15,594 nucleotides of DNA from contig CBDUZS010000059.1 in NCBI GenBank assembly GCA_965371785.1, forward strand, positions 1-15,594, written 5' to 3'. Positions 8,112-15,305 of the stretch are shown piece after piece. Position 1 is the stretch's first letter. Each line of letters starts with the position of its first letter. Source of the stretch: CBDUZS01 sp965371785. GTDB lineage: Bacteria > Fermentibacterota > Fermentibacteria > Fermentibacterales > JCC-6. The translations under genes and the position numbers were made by a program. The notes beneath the pieces are model-generated. The model saw only the letters and a list, made by a program, of their open reading frames with translations. It was not told the DNA's origin and ran no database searches.

Positions 8112-8138
8112 TCCACGCCTTTCACTTCAAGGGTACGT

Positions 8139-8444
8139 TCAGGAAATAATCCTGAATGGACTCATGGCTTCTTCCGGAAGTGAGCCTCTGGATTCCAGTT
8201 CCTCGATGGCCCTGATGGTTGCCCATGCAGGACCTCTTTCACACAATTCTATCATCCTGTTCACGAGTGGTTCCGGACCATCGAGAAGGATCTCGACGGA
8301 GCCGTCCGGCATGTTCCGCACGAACCCACCGAGACCTAGTTCCCTGGCTCGCTTCATGGCCCAGAACCTGTATCCTACACCCTGTACGATTCCGGTTATA
8401 GCCAGGTGTTTTCGTATTCGTTCGCTGCCGTTTTCCATGTTCAT
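8139..8444 (-). CDS. acyP: Acylphosphatase
   Basis: This 101-residue cytoplasmic enzyme hydrolyses acyl phosphates such as acetyl phosphate and carbamoyl phosphate. It shows the two family signatures: GIVQGVGYRFW with the phosphate-binding Arg26, and GFVRNMPDGSVEI with the catalytic Asn44. The 18-residue Arg-Asn spacing equals that of the reference enzymes (Arg23/Asn41). The chain is only slightly longer than the usual 90-100 residues. Two ATGs are possible, 8444 and 8438. ATG 8444 has AAGGG just upstream, but the best promoter (8453-8481) overlaps that site, so a transcript could begin almost at the ATG. It is the first gene of the six-gene minus-strand run. Confidence 0.95.
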   Translation of the reverse strand: MNMENGSERIRKHLAITGIVQGVGYRFWAMKRARELGLGGFVRNMPDGSVEILLDGPEPLVNRMIELCERGPAWATIRAIEELESRGSLPEEAMSPFRIIS

Positions 8445-8452
8445 CGAACCCT

Positions 8453-8481
8453 TGTATAGAACTCTGCAGAAGCACGGTCAA
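8453..8481 (-). promoter_or_regulatory. Predicted sigma70-type promoter for acyP and the operon behind it
   Basis: On the minus strand TTGACC (8481-8476) is followed after exactly 17 bp by TATACA (8458-8453), close to the -35 and -10 consensus. The expected transcription start, about 7 nt on, falls near 8446, 1-3 nt before ATG 8444, implying a leaderless or nearly leaderless message. A chance match is possible. Confidence 0.45.
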
Positions 8482-8506
8482 CATCCTGCGGGTCCTAGTA
8501 CTCTGC

Positions 8507-8541
8507 ACACCGGTTGACAAACACCGGCAATAGAATTTGAT
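8507..8541 (+). promoter_or_regulatory. Predicted promoter of the first OmpA-family gene, with an overlapping repeat
   Basis: A perfect TTGACA lies at 8514-8519, with TTTGAT (8536-8541) after 16 bp as the best -10, which is weak. The -35 box lies between CCGGT (8510-8514) and ACCGG (8523-8527). The same stretch holds a direct repeat ACACCGG (8507-8513 and 8521-8527), so an operator here is possible. A strong Shine-Dalgarno, AAGGAGG (8581-8587), lies 7 nt before ATG 8595. Confidence 0.4.
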
Positions 8542-8594
8542 TCTGATGTTATGGGTGCGTTACTCAGAACTATCCCAACAAAGGAGGGGATTCT

Positions 8595-10607
8595 ATGAAG
8601 TCAGGTTTCATTACCGTAATTCTCGCTCTTCTCATACTCACTACGGTCGGCACTGCGATGCCGTCTCTAATGGGTTACAGAGGAATCAACAGGATCGTTG
8701 ACGCCAGGCCCATGGGCGCAAACGAAATCGATTTCGGTGTTTTCGCCAAGTACTGGGCCAGCACCAACGAGTGGTCCAATGTCACGTTCTGGAACTTCCA
8801 CACCCACAACGATACAACCCTCAACATCAAGGACAAGGAACAGCTAGCTGTCGGTTTCCTCTCCGTAGGCTACGGAGTAACCGACTGGCTGGACATCGCC
8901 GCACGCATGAGCTACGTGCTTCCGATGTACCAGAGGGGTGACGAGACGACCACTGCCCGGAACCAGTCGGGCGAGTGGGAAGACATTGACGGGATGGGTG
9001 ACACCAGCCTCGGACTCAAGCTCGGTTTCTCCCCCACTCCTTCAAACCACCTTCTCTGGCTGGGGATTCAGAACTGGTTCTCCTTTGCTCCCAATTCGAA
9101 CAAGGTGATGTACAGTGAGGATACCGACGGCCTCTGGGTATACGACCAGTACATGTGGGACGTACGCAGACCCATGCTCTCAACCGGACATACCTCCTAC
9201 GGCGTCGGCGGTCTCATCACACTCGATCTCCAGAACGTCTGGGACGATGCCCCTCTCCGCTTCCACTTCAATGGAAACTACGAGCATTACAAGCAGACCT
9301 TCGATTTCTGGGACTTCAGGTTCACCTACGATTCAACAGGCACCTCGCCTGCCACGGCGGTTCACTACTACGATTCCACCTTCGTCGAAATCACACTCGA
9401 GGAAAACGTCCTCGGGCTTGGTGGTGGAATCGAGTTCCCTACCAGATTCGCTACGCTCTTCGTCGAGTACTACGACTGGCACTTCCTCGATCGTGAGGGA
9501 ACCAACGATGTAGCCTACCTCACTCCGGGAATCCGTTTCACGACGAACACCGGTATGTTGATGGATGTCAGCTTCGACATCGGTCTCACCGATTTCGAAG
9601 CCGGCTACTTCGACCTGGGCCATAACATCTACAACAACACCGGCTCGGTATCGGAAGAGGAGAGGATCGCGCGTGCCCCCTACCCCATGGGCGGAACGCA
9701 GGACTGGGGAGTCGGCGTGACCTTCGCATTCTCGAGTGAACTGATAAAGGAACCGGTTCCAAGAGAAGGGACCATCTCCGGTATGATCACAGACGTGAGC
9801 ACCGGCGAACCGATTGGAACCACCATCACCTTCCCGGGCATGCCAATCCCCAACGTCACATCGGATCCGGCAACCGGTTTCTACACCGTTTCAGTCATGC
9901 CGGGAACCATACCGATTTCGGTCAGCTCTTCCGGCTACACCACTGCCTCCGCCACAATCGTTCTGGAATCCAGACAGGATGTAGTTATGGACTTCCAGCT
10001 CGAATACAACGCCGGTATCGTTACGGGAGTTGTGATAGATCTCGAAACGGGTGAGCCTATTCAGGCCACGATCGAGATCAACACCGAGGAGCCGGCAACA
10101 ACCGAGTGCAGCGCCGACGGTGTCTACCAGTTCGAGGTCGGAGCAGGAACCTACACTATCAGCGCCTCGCATCCTGACTACCTCGGGAAGTCTCTGCCCG
10201 TTGTTGTAACAGCAGACGAGACATCCGTGGTCAACTTCGAGCTTCGCGAAGCTCTGCGTGAGGGCCAGGTCATGAGTTTCGACAACATCTACTTCGATGT
10301 TGCGAGCGCGAACCTCAAGCCGGAATCCTACAGCATCCTCGACGGCGTGGTCTCGCTACTCACTGATAACCCGAACGCGGTCATCCAGATCGGTGGCCAC
10401 ACGGATTCCGACGGCAGCACCAGCTACAACCAGACACTCAGCGAGCAGAGAGCTGCATCCGTGTTCAGTTACCTCGTCAGCCATGGTGTCAGCGCATCCC
10501 GCCTGACTTCATTCGGATTCGGCGAGGGCATGCCTGTCGTTCCCAACAACTCCGCAGCCAACAAGGCACGGAACAGGCGTATCGAATTCACGGTGCTCTC
10601 CAACTAG
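8595..10607 (+). CDS. Large OmpA-family outer-membrane protein with two carboxypeptidase-regulatory-like domains, copy 1
   Basis: This 670-residue envelope protein probably anchors the outer membrane to peptidoglycan. A signal peptide (about 1-21, ending TVGTA) leads to a mature start M-P-S-L-M-G-Y-R-G shared with copy 2. Residues about 22-385 look like a beta-barrel of alternating strands, much larger than the 8-stranded barrel of E. coli OmpA. Two carboxypeptidase-regulatory-like sandwich domains follow (about 392-470 and 473-550), each opening with I/V-x-G-x-x-x-D-x-x-T-G-E-P-I. The OmpA C-terminal domain (about 558-668) has GHTDSDGS with Asp604, LSEQRAASV with Arg619, and NRRIEF. The Asp-Arg spacing of 15 matches the diaminopimelate-binding pair of characterised OmpA domains. 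A hairpin terminator follows the stop by about 20 bp. Confidence 0.88.
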   Translation: MKSGFITVILALLILTTVGTAMPSLMGYRGINRIVDARPMGANEIDFGVFAKYWASTNEWSNVTFWNFHTHNDTTLNIKDKEQLAVGFLSVGYGVTDWLDIAARMSYVLPMYQRGDETTTARNQSGEWEDIDGMGDTSLGLKLGFSPTPSNHLLWLGIQNWFSFAPNSNKVMYSEDTDGLWVYDQYMWDVRRPMLSTGHTSYGVGGLITLDLQNVWDDAPLRFHFNGNYEHYKQTFDFWDFRFTYDSTGTSPATAVHYYDSTFVEITLEENVLGLGGGIEFPTRFATLFVEYYDWHFLDREGTNDVAYLTPGIRFTTNTGMLMDVSFDIGLTDFEAGYFDLGHNIYNNTGSVSEEERIARAPYPMGGTQDWGVGVTFAFSSELIKEPVPREGTISGMITDVSTGEPIGTTITFPGMPIPNVTSDPATGFYTVSVMPGTIPISVSSSGYTTASATIVLESRQDVVMDFQLEYNAGIVTGVVIDLETGEPIQATIEINTEEPATTECSADGVYQFEVGAGTYTISASHPDYLGKSLPVVVTADETSVVNFELREALREGQVMSFDNIYFDVASANLKPESYSILDGVVSLLTDNPNAVIQIGGHTDSDGSTSYNQTLSEQRAASVFSYLVSHGVSASRLTSFGFGEGMPVVPNNSAANKARNRRIEFTVLSN

Positions 10608-10627
10608 AGCACAGCACCGCGATTGAA

Positions 10628-10660
10628 GAAGGGGCGGCCCCGGGCCGCCCCTTCCTTGTT
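10628..10660 (+). terminator. Rho-independent terminator after the first OmpA-family gene
   Basis: A GC-rich inverted repeat, GAAGGGGCGGC (10628-10638) against GCCGCCCCTTC (10644-10654), forms an 11-bp stem with a 5-nt loop and is followed by CTTGTT. The tail is only moderately U-rich, but the stem is very stable. Confidence 0.8.
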
Positions 10661-10731
10661 CATCACGCTCTGGCCGGGTTCTATTGCGCCGCAGTGTTTT
10701 CGTATGTAGTTTCCCGATTGATGTCTGTAGA

Positions 10732-10737
10732 GAGGGG
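10732..10737 (+). promoter_or_regulatory. Ribosome binding site that sets the start of the second OmpA-family gene
   Basis: GAGGGG lies 4 nt before ATG 10742. The open frame reaches back to a GTG at 10694 and an ATG at 10721, but only ATG 10742 opens directly into a clean signal peptide (MRYKSILLPLLVLV). Confidence 0.7.
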
Positions 10738-10741
10738 ACTC

Positions 10742-12622
10742 ATGAGGTACAAGAGTATTTTGCTGCCTTTACTGGTGCTCGTTACGATATGTTCGGTTTC
10801 CATCCTGGATGCGATGCCATCATGGTATGGCGTACGAGGTCTTTACAGGGTGCTCGATGCCCGCGTTCCTTCGCAGGGCTCCTACTCGACCTATCTTGCG
10901 ACTTCGTACGAATTCAGCAGGGTCTGGGACCTCTTTCGTTTCGATCAGCCAGAGTATCCGAATGTCGATACGACAATTCTCGTCCGGGACACCGAGCATT
11001 ACGCGGACGCAACATTCATGATCGGTTACGGAATAAGGGAAGACCTGGAGGCTGCAGTTACCTTTACCTACAGGCTCAACGCATACCAGTACGAGCAGGT
11101 GGACCCTCGCAGTGATTTCGTTGGATACTTCGATGCTTCCTGGGGGCTGGGTGACCTGAGGGGTACCGTGAAATACAGCCATCAGCTCATGGACTGGCTC
11201 CACATCGGAGGTGCGGGGTGGTTTTCCTATCCGCTCAGCAAGACATGGGCAGACACCGTTACTGATTACGACGGCGTCTGGAACGCGGGCGACGTCAGGC
11301 TTCAGGTGAGAAGACCGTTCCTGTCAACCGGCCAGCCTGCTTTCGGAGTCATGGCTCTGGCAACTGCTGAATACCCTCCAGTGATCGGTCACCTCAACCT
11401 CGGCTTCTCATACTATTCTCAGGAGTATGCCGATTGCAATTTCCCCCTGACTTCCCAGTCCGACCCGGCAATCGATCTGGGTGTGGGTGTGGAAGCTCCG
11501 ACGAGCTTCGGTGTGCCTTTCGTCGAATTCACCATGAAGTACCTTGTCTCCAGAAGCGGAAGCAAAGGCTACGGTTTTCCGGCACGGATCTGCGGTGGTT
11601 TCCGCGTGACGGAAGAATCGGGTTCGTACATCGATCTCATCGGAATCGTCGGCCTTACGAAGTACGATCGCTACGATGGCGACCCATACGTCACGGGTGA
11701 ACTGCCCGTACCGGAAGGAATTCCGGGAAGCTGGGGAGTCATGATCGCCATGGGATTCGACAGGGAACTCGTGACGGGCGGGTCTGGAGCGGGTACGATA
11801 GCCGGCACCATTCTGGACGCCAGAACCGGGCAACCCGTACAGGCCACCATTACCTTTGTTGATACCGACTTTCCTCCCGTTTCAAACGATCCCTCCACAG
11901 GCTTCTTTTCCGTCAGGGTTCCGTCAGGGCTGTACGTGGCACGAATCGAAGCGGAAGGCTTTACTCCGGGCTCGGTCACGATTTCAGTGGAGCGTGGCAG
12001 CGCAACTCCAGCCGATGTTCTGCTGTCCCCCGCGGGAGGCACCCTGACCGGAACCGTCAGGGATCGGGAAACCGGAGCCCCGGTACCTGCGATTATCTCA
12101 GCCGAAGGTCTGGATGCCTCTGTGAGCGCATCCTCTGAAGGTGAATTCTCACTCGAACTCCCCGCCGGAACCTGGACCGTGAAAGCACAGGCTGAAGGCT
12201 ATCTGACCTCTTCCGAGACGGTAGCCATATCCGCCGGGGTAGCGAGTTCGGTCAATTTCTCTATGAGTCATGCTCTGGTCAGTGGTCAGGTTCTCACCTT
12301 TGCCAACATTTACTTCGATTCGGGCAGCTCCAACATCAAGTCATCCTCTTACGGAGTACTCGACGGGATAGTAAGCCTGCTCATTGATAACTCTGATGTC
12401 AGAGTGGAAGTGGTAGGACACACCGATTCCGATGGCAGTGAGAGCTCCAACCAGAGACTCAGCGAACAAAGGGCTCAGAGTGTTGTCAACTTCCTTACAC
12501 AGCGGGGTGTTCCAGCCTCGATGCTTTCGACCAGCGGGCAGGGGGAATCCAACCCCGTCGCATCGAACTCCACCTCCGAGGGCAAGGCACAGAACAGGAG
12601 GATCGAGTTCCGGGTTCTCTAA
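10742..12622 (+). CDS. Large OmpA-family outer-membrane protein with two carboxypeptidase-regulatory-like domains, copy 2
   Basis: This 626-residue paralogue of the gene before it has the same order: signal peptide (about 1-24, ending LDA), mature start M-P-S-W-Y-G-V-R-G, barrel-like region (about 25-345), regulatory-like domains at about 350-430 and 432-509, and the OmpA domain at about 517-626. Asp562 in GHTDSDGS and Arg577 in LSEQRAQSV have the 15-residue spacing of the peptidoglycan-binding pair. Barrel segments shared with copy 1 include V-R-R-P-x-L-S-T-G and D-Y/T-D-G-V/L-W. The barrel region is less conserved than the C-terminus, as expected if exposed loops diverge. The gene is separated from copy 1 by a terminator, so it probably has its own promoter in 10661-10731, where I see no convincing one. 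Confidence 0.87.
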   Translation: MRYKSILLPLLVLVTICSVSILDAMPSWYGVRGLYRVLDARVPSQGSYSTYLATSYEFSRVWDLFRFDQPEYPNVDTTILVRDTEHYADATFMIGYGIREDLEAAVTFTYRLNAYQYEQVDPRSDFVGYFDASWGLGDLRGTVKYSHQLMDWLHIGGAGWFSYPLSKTWADTVTDYDGVWNAGDVRLQVRRPFLSTGQPAFGVMALATAEYPPVIGHLNLGFSYYSQEYADCNFPLTSQSDPAIDLGVGVEAPTSFGVPFVEFTMKYLVSRSGSKGYGFPARICGGFRVTEESGSYIDLIGIVGLTKYDRYDGDPYVTGELPVPEGIPGSWGVMIAMGFDRELVTGGSGAGTIAGTILDARTGQPVQATITFVDTDFPPVSNDPSTGFFSVRVPSGLYVARIEAEGFTPGSVTISVERGSATPADVLLSPAGGTLTGTVRDRETGAPVPAIISAEGLDASVSASSEGEFSLELPAGTWTVKAQAEGYLTSSETVAISAGVASSVNFSMSHALVSGQVLTFANIYFDSGSSNIKSSSYGVLDGIVSLLIDNSDVRVEVVGHTDSDGSESSNQRLSEQRAQSVVNFLTQRGVPASMLSTSGQGESNPVASNSTSEGKAQNRRIEFRVL

Positions 12623-12666
12623 CCCGCGGCTGATTCTGGCTGATTGGCGGCTGAATGCCGTTTGAC

Positions 12667-13092
12667 TCATTCTTCGATGGAAGGTCTCTGACCGGTTCTG
12701 CGCCATAGCAGGAACTGCTCGATTATCTTTCCGTGATCGAAAGCAATCTCATCAGGCAACGAATCATAACCGAACTCCCGTGCCGAAAGGGCGTCGTCTC
12801 CTCCTTGCGCGGTTCCGGACGCGGTGCAGAAGTAGACAACGCTGACGGTGTCCCCCCGGGGGTCTCGCCATGGTTTCGAGTAGACATGAAATATCTCATG
12901 CACCTTTATCCGCAGGGCAGTTTCCTCCAGGGCTTCCCTTCGAACAGCATCCGCAAGGCTCTCTCCGGGATCGACGAATCCACCGGGAAGAGCCCAGCCG
13001 TGGGGGAAATTTTTTCGTTCTATCAGTACGATGTCTCCATTTTCCATTTCGATTATCGCATCGACCGTTAGTTCCGGTGTCTTTGGTCTCAA
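12667..13092 (-). CDS. NUDIX hydrolase, probably ADP-ribose pyrophosphatase-like
   Basis: This 141-residue NUDIX enzyme is expected to hydrolyse nucleoside diphosphates linked to another moiety with Mg2+. The NUDIX box starts at Gly38 (GFVDPGE) and continues to RREALEETAL, with Glu53, Glu56 and Glu57 as metal ligands; the box glycine near its end is Ala59. The context A-L-P-G-G-F-V-D-P-G-E-S and the RDPRGDTVSVVY segment (76-87) are typical of ADP-ribose pyrophosphatases, so that substrate is favoured but unproven. The start is TTG 13092, because no in-frame ATG lies before the first core strand (the next in-frame Met is residue 16) and GGAG (13102-13099) sits 6 nt upstream. It converges with the second OmpA-family gene across 44 bp and diverges from the thioredoxin-like gene. 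Confidence 0.88.
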   Translation of the reverse strand: MRPKTPELTVDAIIEMENGDIVLIERKNFPHGWALPGGFVDPGESLADAVRREALEETALRIKVHEIFHVYSKPWRDPRGDTVSVVYFCTASGTAQGGDDALSAREFGYDSLPDEIAFDHGKIIEQFLLWRRTGQRPSIEE

Positions 13093-13098
13093 TTTCGT

Positions 13099-13102
13099 CT
13101 CC
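13099..13102 (-). promoter_or_regulatory. Ribosome binding site supporting a TTG start for the NUDIX gene
   Basis: GGAG on the minus strand lies 6 nt before TTG 13092. It is the reason for accepting a non-ATG start. Confidence 0.65.
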
Positions 13103-13175
13103 GGATCTTTTGTTGTATCGGGAACAATCTCCTATGTTACGAAGTATATACCTCAATTCAACGCGAACAGAAATC

Positions 13176-13180
13176 GGAGG
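13176..13180 (+). promoter_or_regulatory. Ribosome binding site supporting a GTG start for the thioredoxin-like gene
   Basis: GGAGG lies 7 nt before GTG 13188. That start gives a clean lipoprotein signal, whereas the open frame extending upstream to 12870 is the antisense of the NUDIX gene. Confidence 0.8.
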
Positions 13181-13187
13181 AAATCAC

Positions 13188-13640
13188 GTGAGATATCTTG
13201 TCTTCATCGCAATGGTTGTGGGAATTACTTTTGCCGGATGCGGCGCTCCCGCAGAAGATGGAAACACATCTTCCGGGGATGGTTCATCGGGGGCGGAGTG
13301 GATAGTAAACGACTTCGATGCCGCATCCGCACTTGCGGCAGAAGAGGGAAGGCCCCTTCTGATGGACCTGTATGCGGACTGGTGCGGTCCATGTGTTACC
13401 CTTGGTGAAGATTATTTCCCCAGCGAGGAACTGCAGCCGGTGCTGAGTAATTTCGTGCTGGTCAAAATCGACATCGATTCCCCCTCCGGAGGACCCGTAG
13501 CCGACAGGTACAACGTATCCTCCATTCCCACGGTTATCATCGCACACGCTGACGGAACCGAGATCGAGAGGATCGTGGGAATCACTCCCACGGCAGCACA
13601 GTACGCCGCAGCGCTGCAGGAGATCGTAGACAGGCTGTAA
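13188..13640 (+). CDS. Thioredoxin-like lipoprotein
   Basis: This 150-residue exported thioredoxin-fold protein probably acts as a thiol-disulphide oxidoreductase on the periplasmic side or in the outer membrane. The signal ends in the lipobox FAGC (Cys18), followed by a Gly/Ser/Asp-rich linker to about residue 36. The thioredoxin domain has the active site WCGPC (Cys66 and Cys69) preceded by M-D-L-Y-A-D, and the conserved cis-proline in S-I-P-T (Pro114). WCGPC is the classic reducing thioredoxin dipeptide, so a reductase, or a partner fed by DsbD-like electron transfer, is more likely than a DsbA-type oxidase. The GTG start is supported by GGAGG at 13176-13180. It is followed by a strong hairpin terminator. 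Its partner and substrate are unknown. Confidence 0.9.
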   Translation: MRYLVFIAMVVGITFAGCGAPAEDGNTSSGDGSSGAEWIVNDFDAASALAAEEGRPLLMDLYADWCGPCVTLGEDYFPSEELQPVLSNFVLVKIDIDSPSGGPVADRYNVSSIPTVIIAHADGTEIERIVGITPTAAQYAAALQEIVDRL

Positions 13641-13657
13641 TCCTGTACATTCTGTGA

Positions 13658-13686
13658 AGAAGGGGTGGGCATTGCCCACCCCTTTT
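13658..13686. terminator. Hairpin terminator between convergent genes, possibly bidirectional
   Basis: AAGGGGTGGGC (13660-13670) pairs with GCCCACCCCTT (13674-13684) around a 3-nt loop and is followed by TTCC on the plus strand. It serves the thioredoxin-like gene. On the minus strand, beyond the protease stop at 13709, the same stem is followed by CTTCTT, so it may stop that transcript too. Confidence 0.8.
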
Positions 13687-13708
13687 CCGTCTGAACAGCA
13701 CAGCCAGG

Positions 13709-15265
13709 TCAGAATTTCACCGCTCTGACCGTTTCTGCAAAGCCACCGGTGCTGAGCCTAACGATGTAGACTCCCGCAGGTGCCTGTTCGATATCCCAGG
13801 CAACGGCATGCTGCCCGGCAGGGAAGTCTCCCGATGCCAGTGTTGTAACGATACGGCCGTAGACGTCGTAAGCAATGAGTGATACGTGGCCTGCCCGAGC
13901 AAGTGTGAAGTTCACGTTCGCAGTGCCTGCAACAGGATTGCCGGCAAGGGAGAGCCCGAACCCGGGCGTGACGAGTCCGTAGCTGTCCTCTATGGATACC
14001 GGGATGATGCCGCCGAGGTAGTAGCTGGAACCGCAGCTGGTGGGGTCATCGTCGTACTGCGGGTGTTCCTGCCCGCTTACAGCGTACGAATCCCAGGCAA
14101 GTGCTGCATCGAACGCCTCACCGTAATCCACGTAGGAATCACCGTTTATGTCGGGATCGTAGGGCAAAGGGCCTGGATAGGGGCCACATGGGGGAACCGA
14201 ACCGTGCATGGCTCCCGTCCACCAGTAGCACCACTCGTCGTAGTCAGGATACGTCGCACCGGCCCAGGAAGACTCGGTGGCGTTTGCGGCCGAGGCAAAA
14301 GATCTCGGCTGACCACCGGTTGTGGGAACGGTCTCCTCGAGGAATCCGCCGGAGAAGCACTGCTCCATGATGACATGGGTGCAGTTCGACCCGAACGTGT
14401 CGAGCCATCCGTCGAACACGTCGTCATCGAGTGACTGGGAAGCCCAGAGATTCAGATAGACCTCGACCGGCAGATCGAGTTCCTTTACCTTGCCGCTTCC
14501 GCCGTGATCTGTCGTGAATATGATGAGGTAGTCGGAGGGTCCGACCATGGCTGCAATGTCGTTGTAGCCGTTCGTCACTCCGGCAAGGGTCGCATCGTAG
14601 GTTATATCCGTGTCACCATCGCTGTCGAAATCGGGATTGGAATTACCCCCCGAAGAGTTGTCGGGAGCTGGGTTCGTGCCATCGGCGAAGCATACGATGA
14701 TGTTGTCGTCGAGGTAGCCGTAATCGGCTGCCAGGGTCATGTACATGAACTGGCAGTCACCGTAGTACCTGATGTGGTTGTTGGCCGCGTTGGCTCCTCC
14801 CGAGATGATCCAGGCGTACAGATTCTCGGGATCGTCGGTGCCCCGAGGGTTTGCCTCGAACCAGTCGATCAGTTCCTGTCTCTGTTCGGACCCGTCGTAT
14901 TCGGGAAGAGAGGTGTATTCGACATCCATTCTCTCGAGCGCCTGGGGCGGAGTGTTGAGCTTGATGATTTCCATAGTGCCATCGGGTGATACGAAGACCC
15001 AGCGGCATGGGTGCTCCCAGTTGGCAAGGGCCATCTCGTCAACGAGGATCAGCCAGGAGTCGAATGGCGCGGTGTAATCATCATGCCACGAGGATATGAC
15101 ATGACCTTCGGAAAGCAGAACCGGCAGAGCGTAGATCACTTTGCCGGAATAATCTCCCGCAAGCAGATTCTCGAGAACGAGGTCTGCAGCCTGGTGGGAA
15201 CCGTTCACCGAGAACGCAAAGGAAAGCGCGGTTGCTGACAGAAGTAACGCAAGAACACCTTTCAT
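13709..15265 (-). CDS. Secreted legumain-like (C13) cysteine peptidase with Ca-binding loops and a sorting-type C-terminal domain
   Basis: This 518-residue protein has a signal peptide (about 1-19), a probable propeptide (about 20-140), a clan CD protease domain (about 145-400) and a C-terminal domain (about 436-518). The protease domain matches legumain in order: Y-A-W-I-I-S-G-G at the first strand, D-N-I-I-V, then S-D-Y-L-I-I-F-T-T-D-H-G with catalytic His254, then H-V-I-M-E-Q-C-F-S-G-G-F with catalytic Cys303, and A-S-A-A-N-A-T-E-S-S-W-A. Calcium-type loops occur at 212-220 (alternate aspartates) and 372-383 (Asp372, Asn374, Asp376, Asp380, Glu383). The ending (Y-D-V-Y-G-R-I-V, A-P-A-G-V-Y-I-V-R-L) is a Por/type IX or FlgD-like sorting domain. 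GGGAGG lies 6 nt before ATG 15265. Target proteins unknown. Confidence 0.85.
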   Translation of the reverse strand: MKGVLALLLSATALSFAFSVNGSHQAADLVLENLLAGDYSGKVIYALPVLLSEGHVISSWHDDYTAPFDSWLILVDEMALANWEHPCRWVFVSPDGTMEIIKLNTPPQALERMDVEYTSLPEYDGSEQRQELIDWFEANPRGTDDPENLYAWIISGGANAANNHIRYYGDCQFMYMTLAADYGYLDDNIIVCFADGTNPAPDNSSGGNSNPDFDSDGDTDITYDATLAGVTNGYNDIAAMVGPSDYLIIFTTDHGGSGKVKELDLPVEVYLNLWASQSLDDDVFDGWLDTFGSNCTHVIMEQCFSGGFLEETVPTTGGQPRSFASAANATESSWAGATYPDYDEWCYWWTGAMHGSVPPCGPYPGPLPYDPDINGDSYVDYGEAFDAALAWDSYAVSGQEHPQYDDDPTSCGSSYYLGGIIPVSIEDSYGLVTPGFGLSLAGNPVAGTANVNFTLARAGHVSLIAYDVYGRIVTTLASGDFPAGQHAVAWDIEQAPAGVYIVRLSTGGFAETVRAVKF

Positions 15266-15305
15266 AACAGCCTCCCGTTCGTTATTCCATAAAACTCAGC
15301 ATGTG

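Larger units (their letters stand above)
13093..13187. promoter_or_regulatory. Shared divergent upstream region of the NUDIX and thioredoxin-like genes
   Basis: This 95-bp region must carry both promoters. On the plus strand TTGTTG (13110-13115) and TATGTT (13133-13138) are 17 bp apart, a moderate match. On the minus strand the best pair is TTGAAT, 16 bp, TAACAT, also moderate, with an AT-rich TATATA stretch near 13145. The assignment of individual boxes is uncertain. Confidence 0.35.

Noticed and set aside
10694..10741. GTG 10694 as the start of the second OmpA-family gene
   Set aside because: It would place 16 residues in front of a typical signal peptide; ATG 10742 has a better ribosome binding site and a cleaner N-terminus.
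12648..12660. CGGC...GCCG hairpin as a terminator for the second OmpA-family gene
   Set aside because: Only 4 bp of stem and no clear U-tract; too weak to call.
12870..13187. Upstream extension of the thioredoxin-like frame to 12870
   Set aside because: The extra 106 residues are antisense to the NUDIX gene, and GTG 13188 has a strong Shine-Dalgarno followed by a lipoprotein signal.
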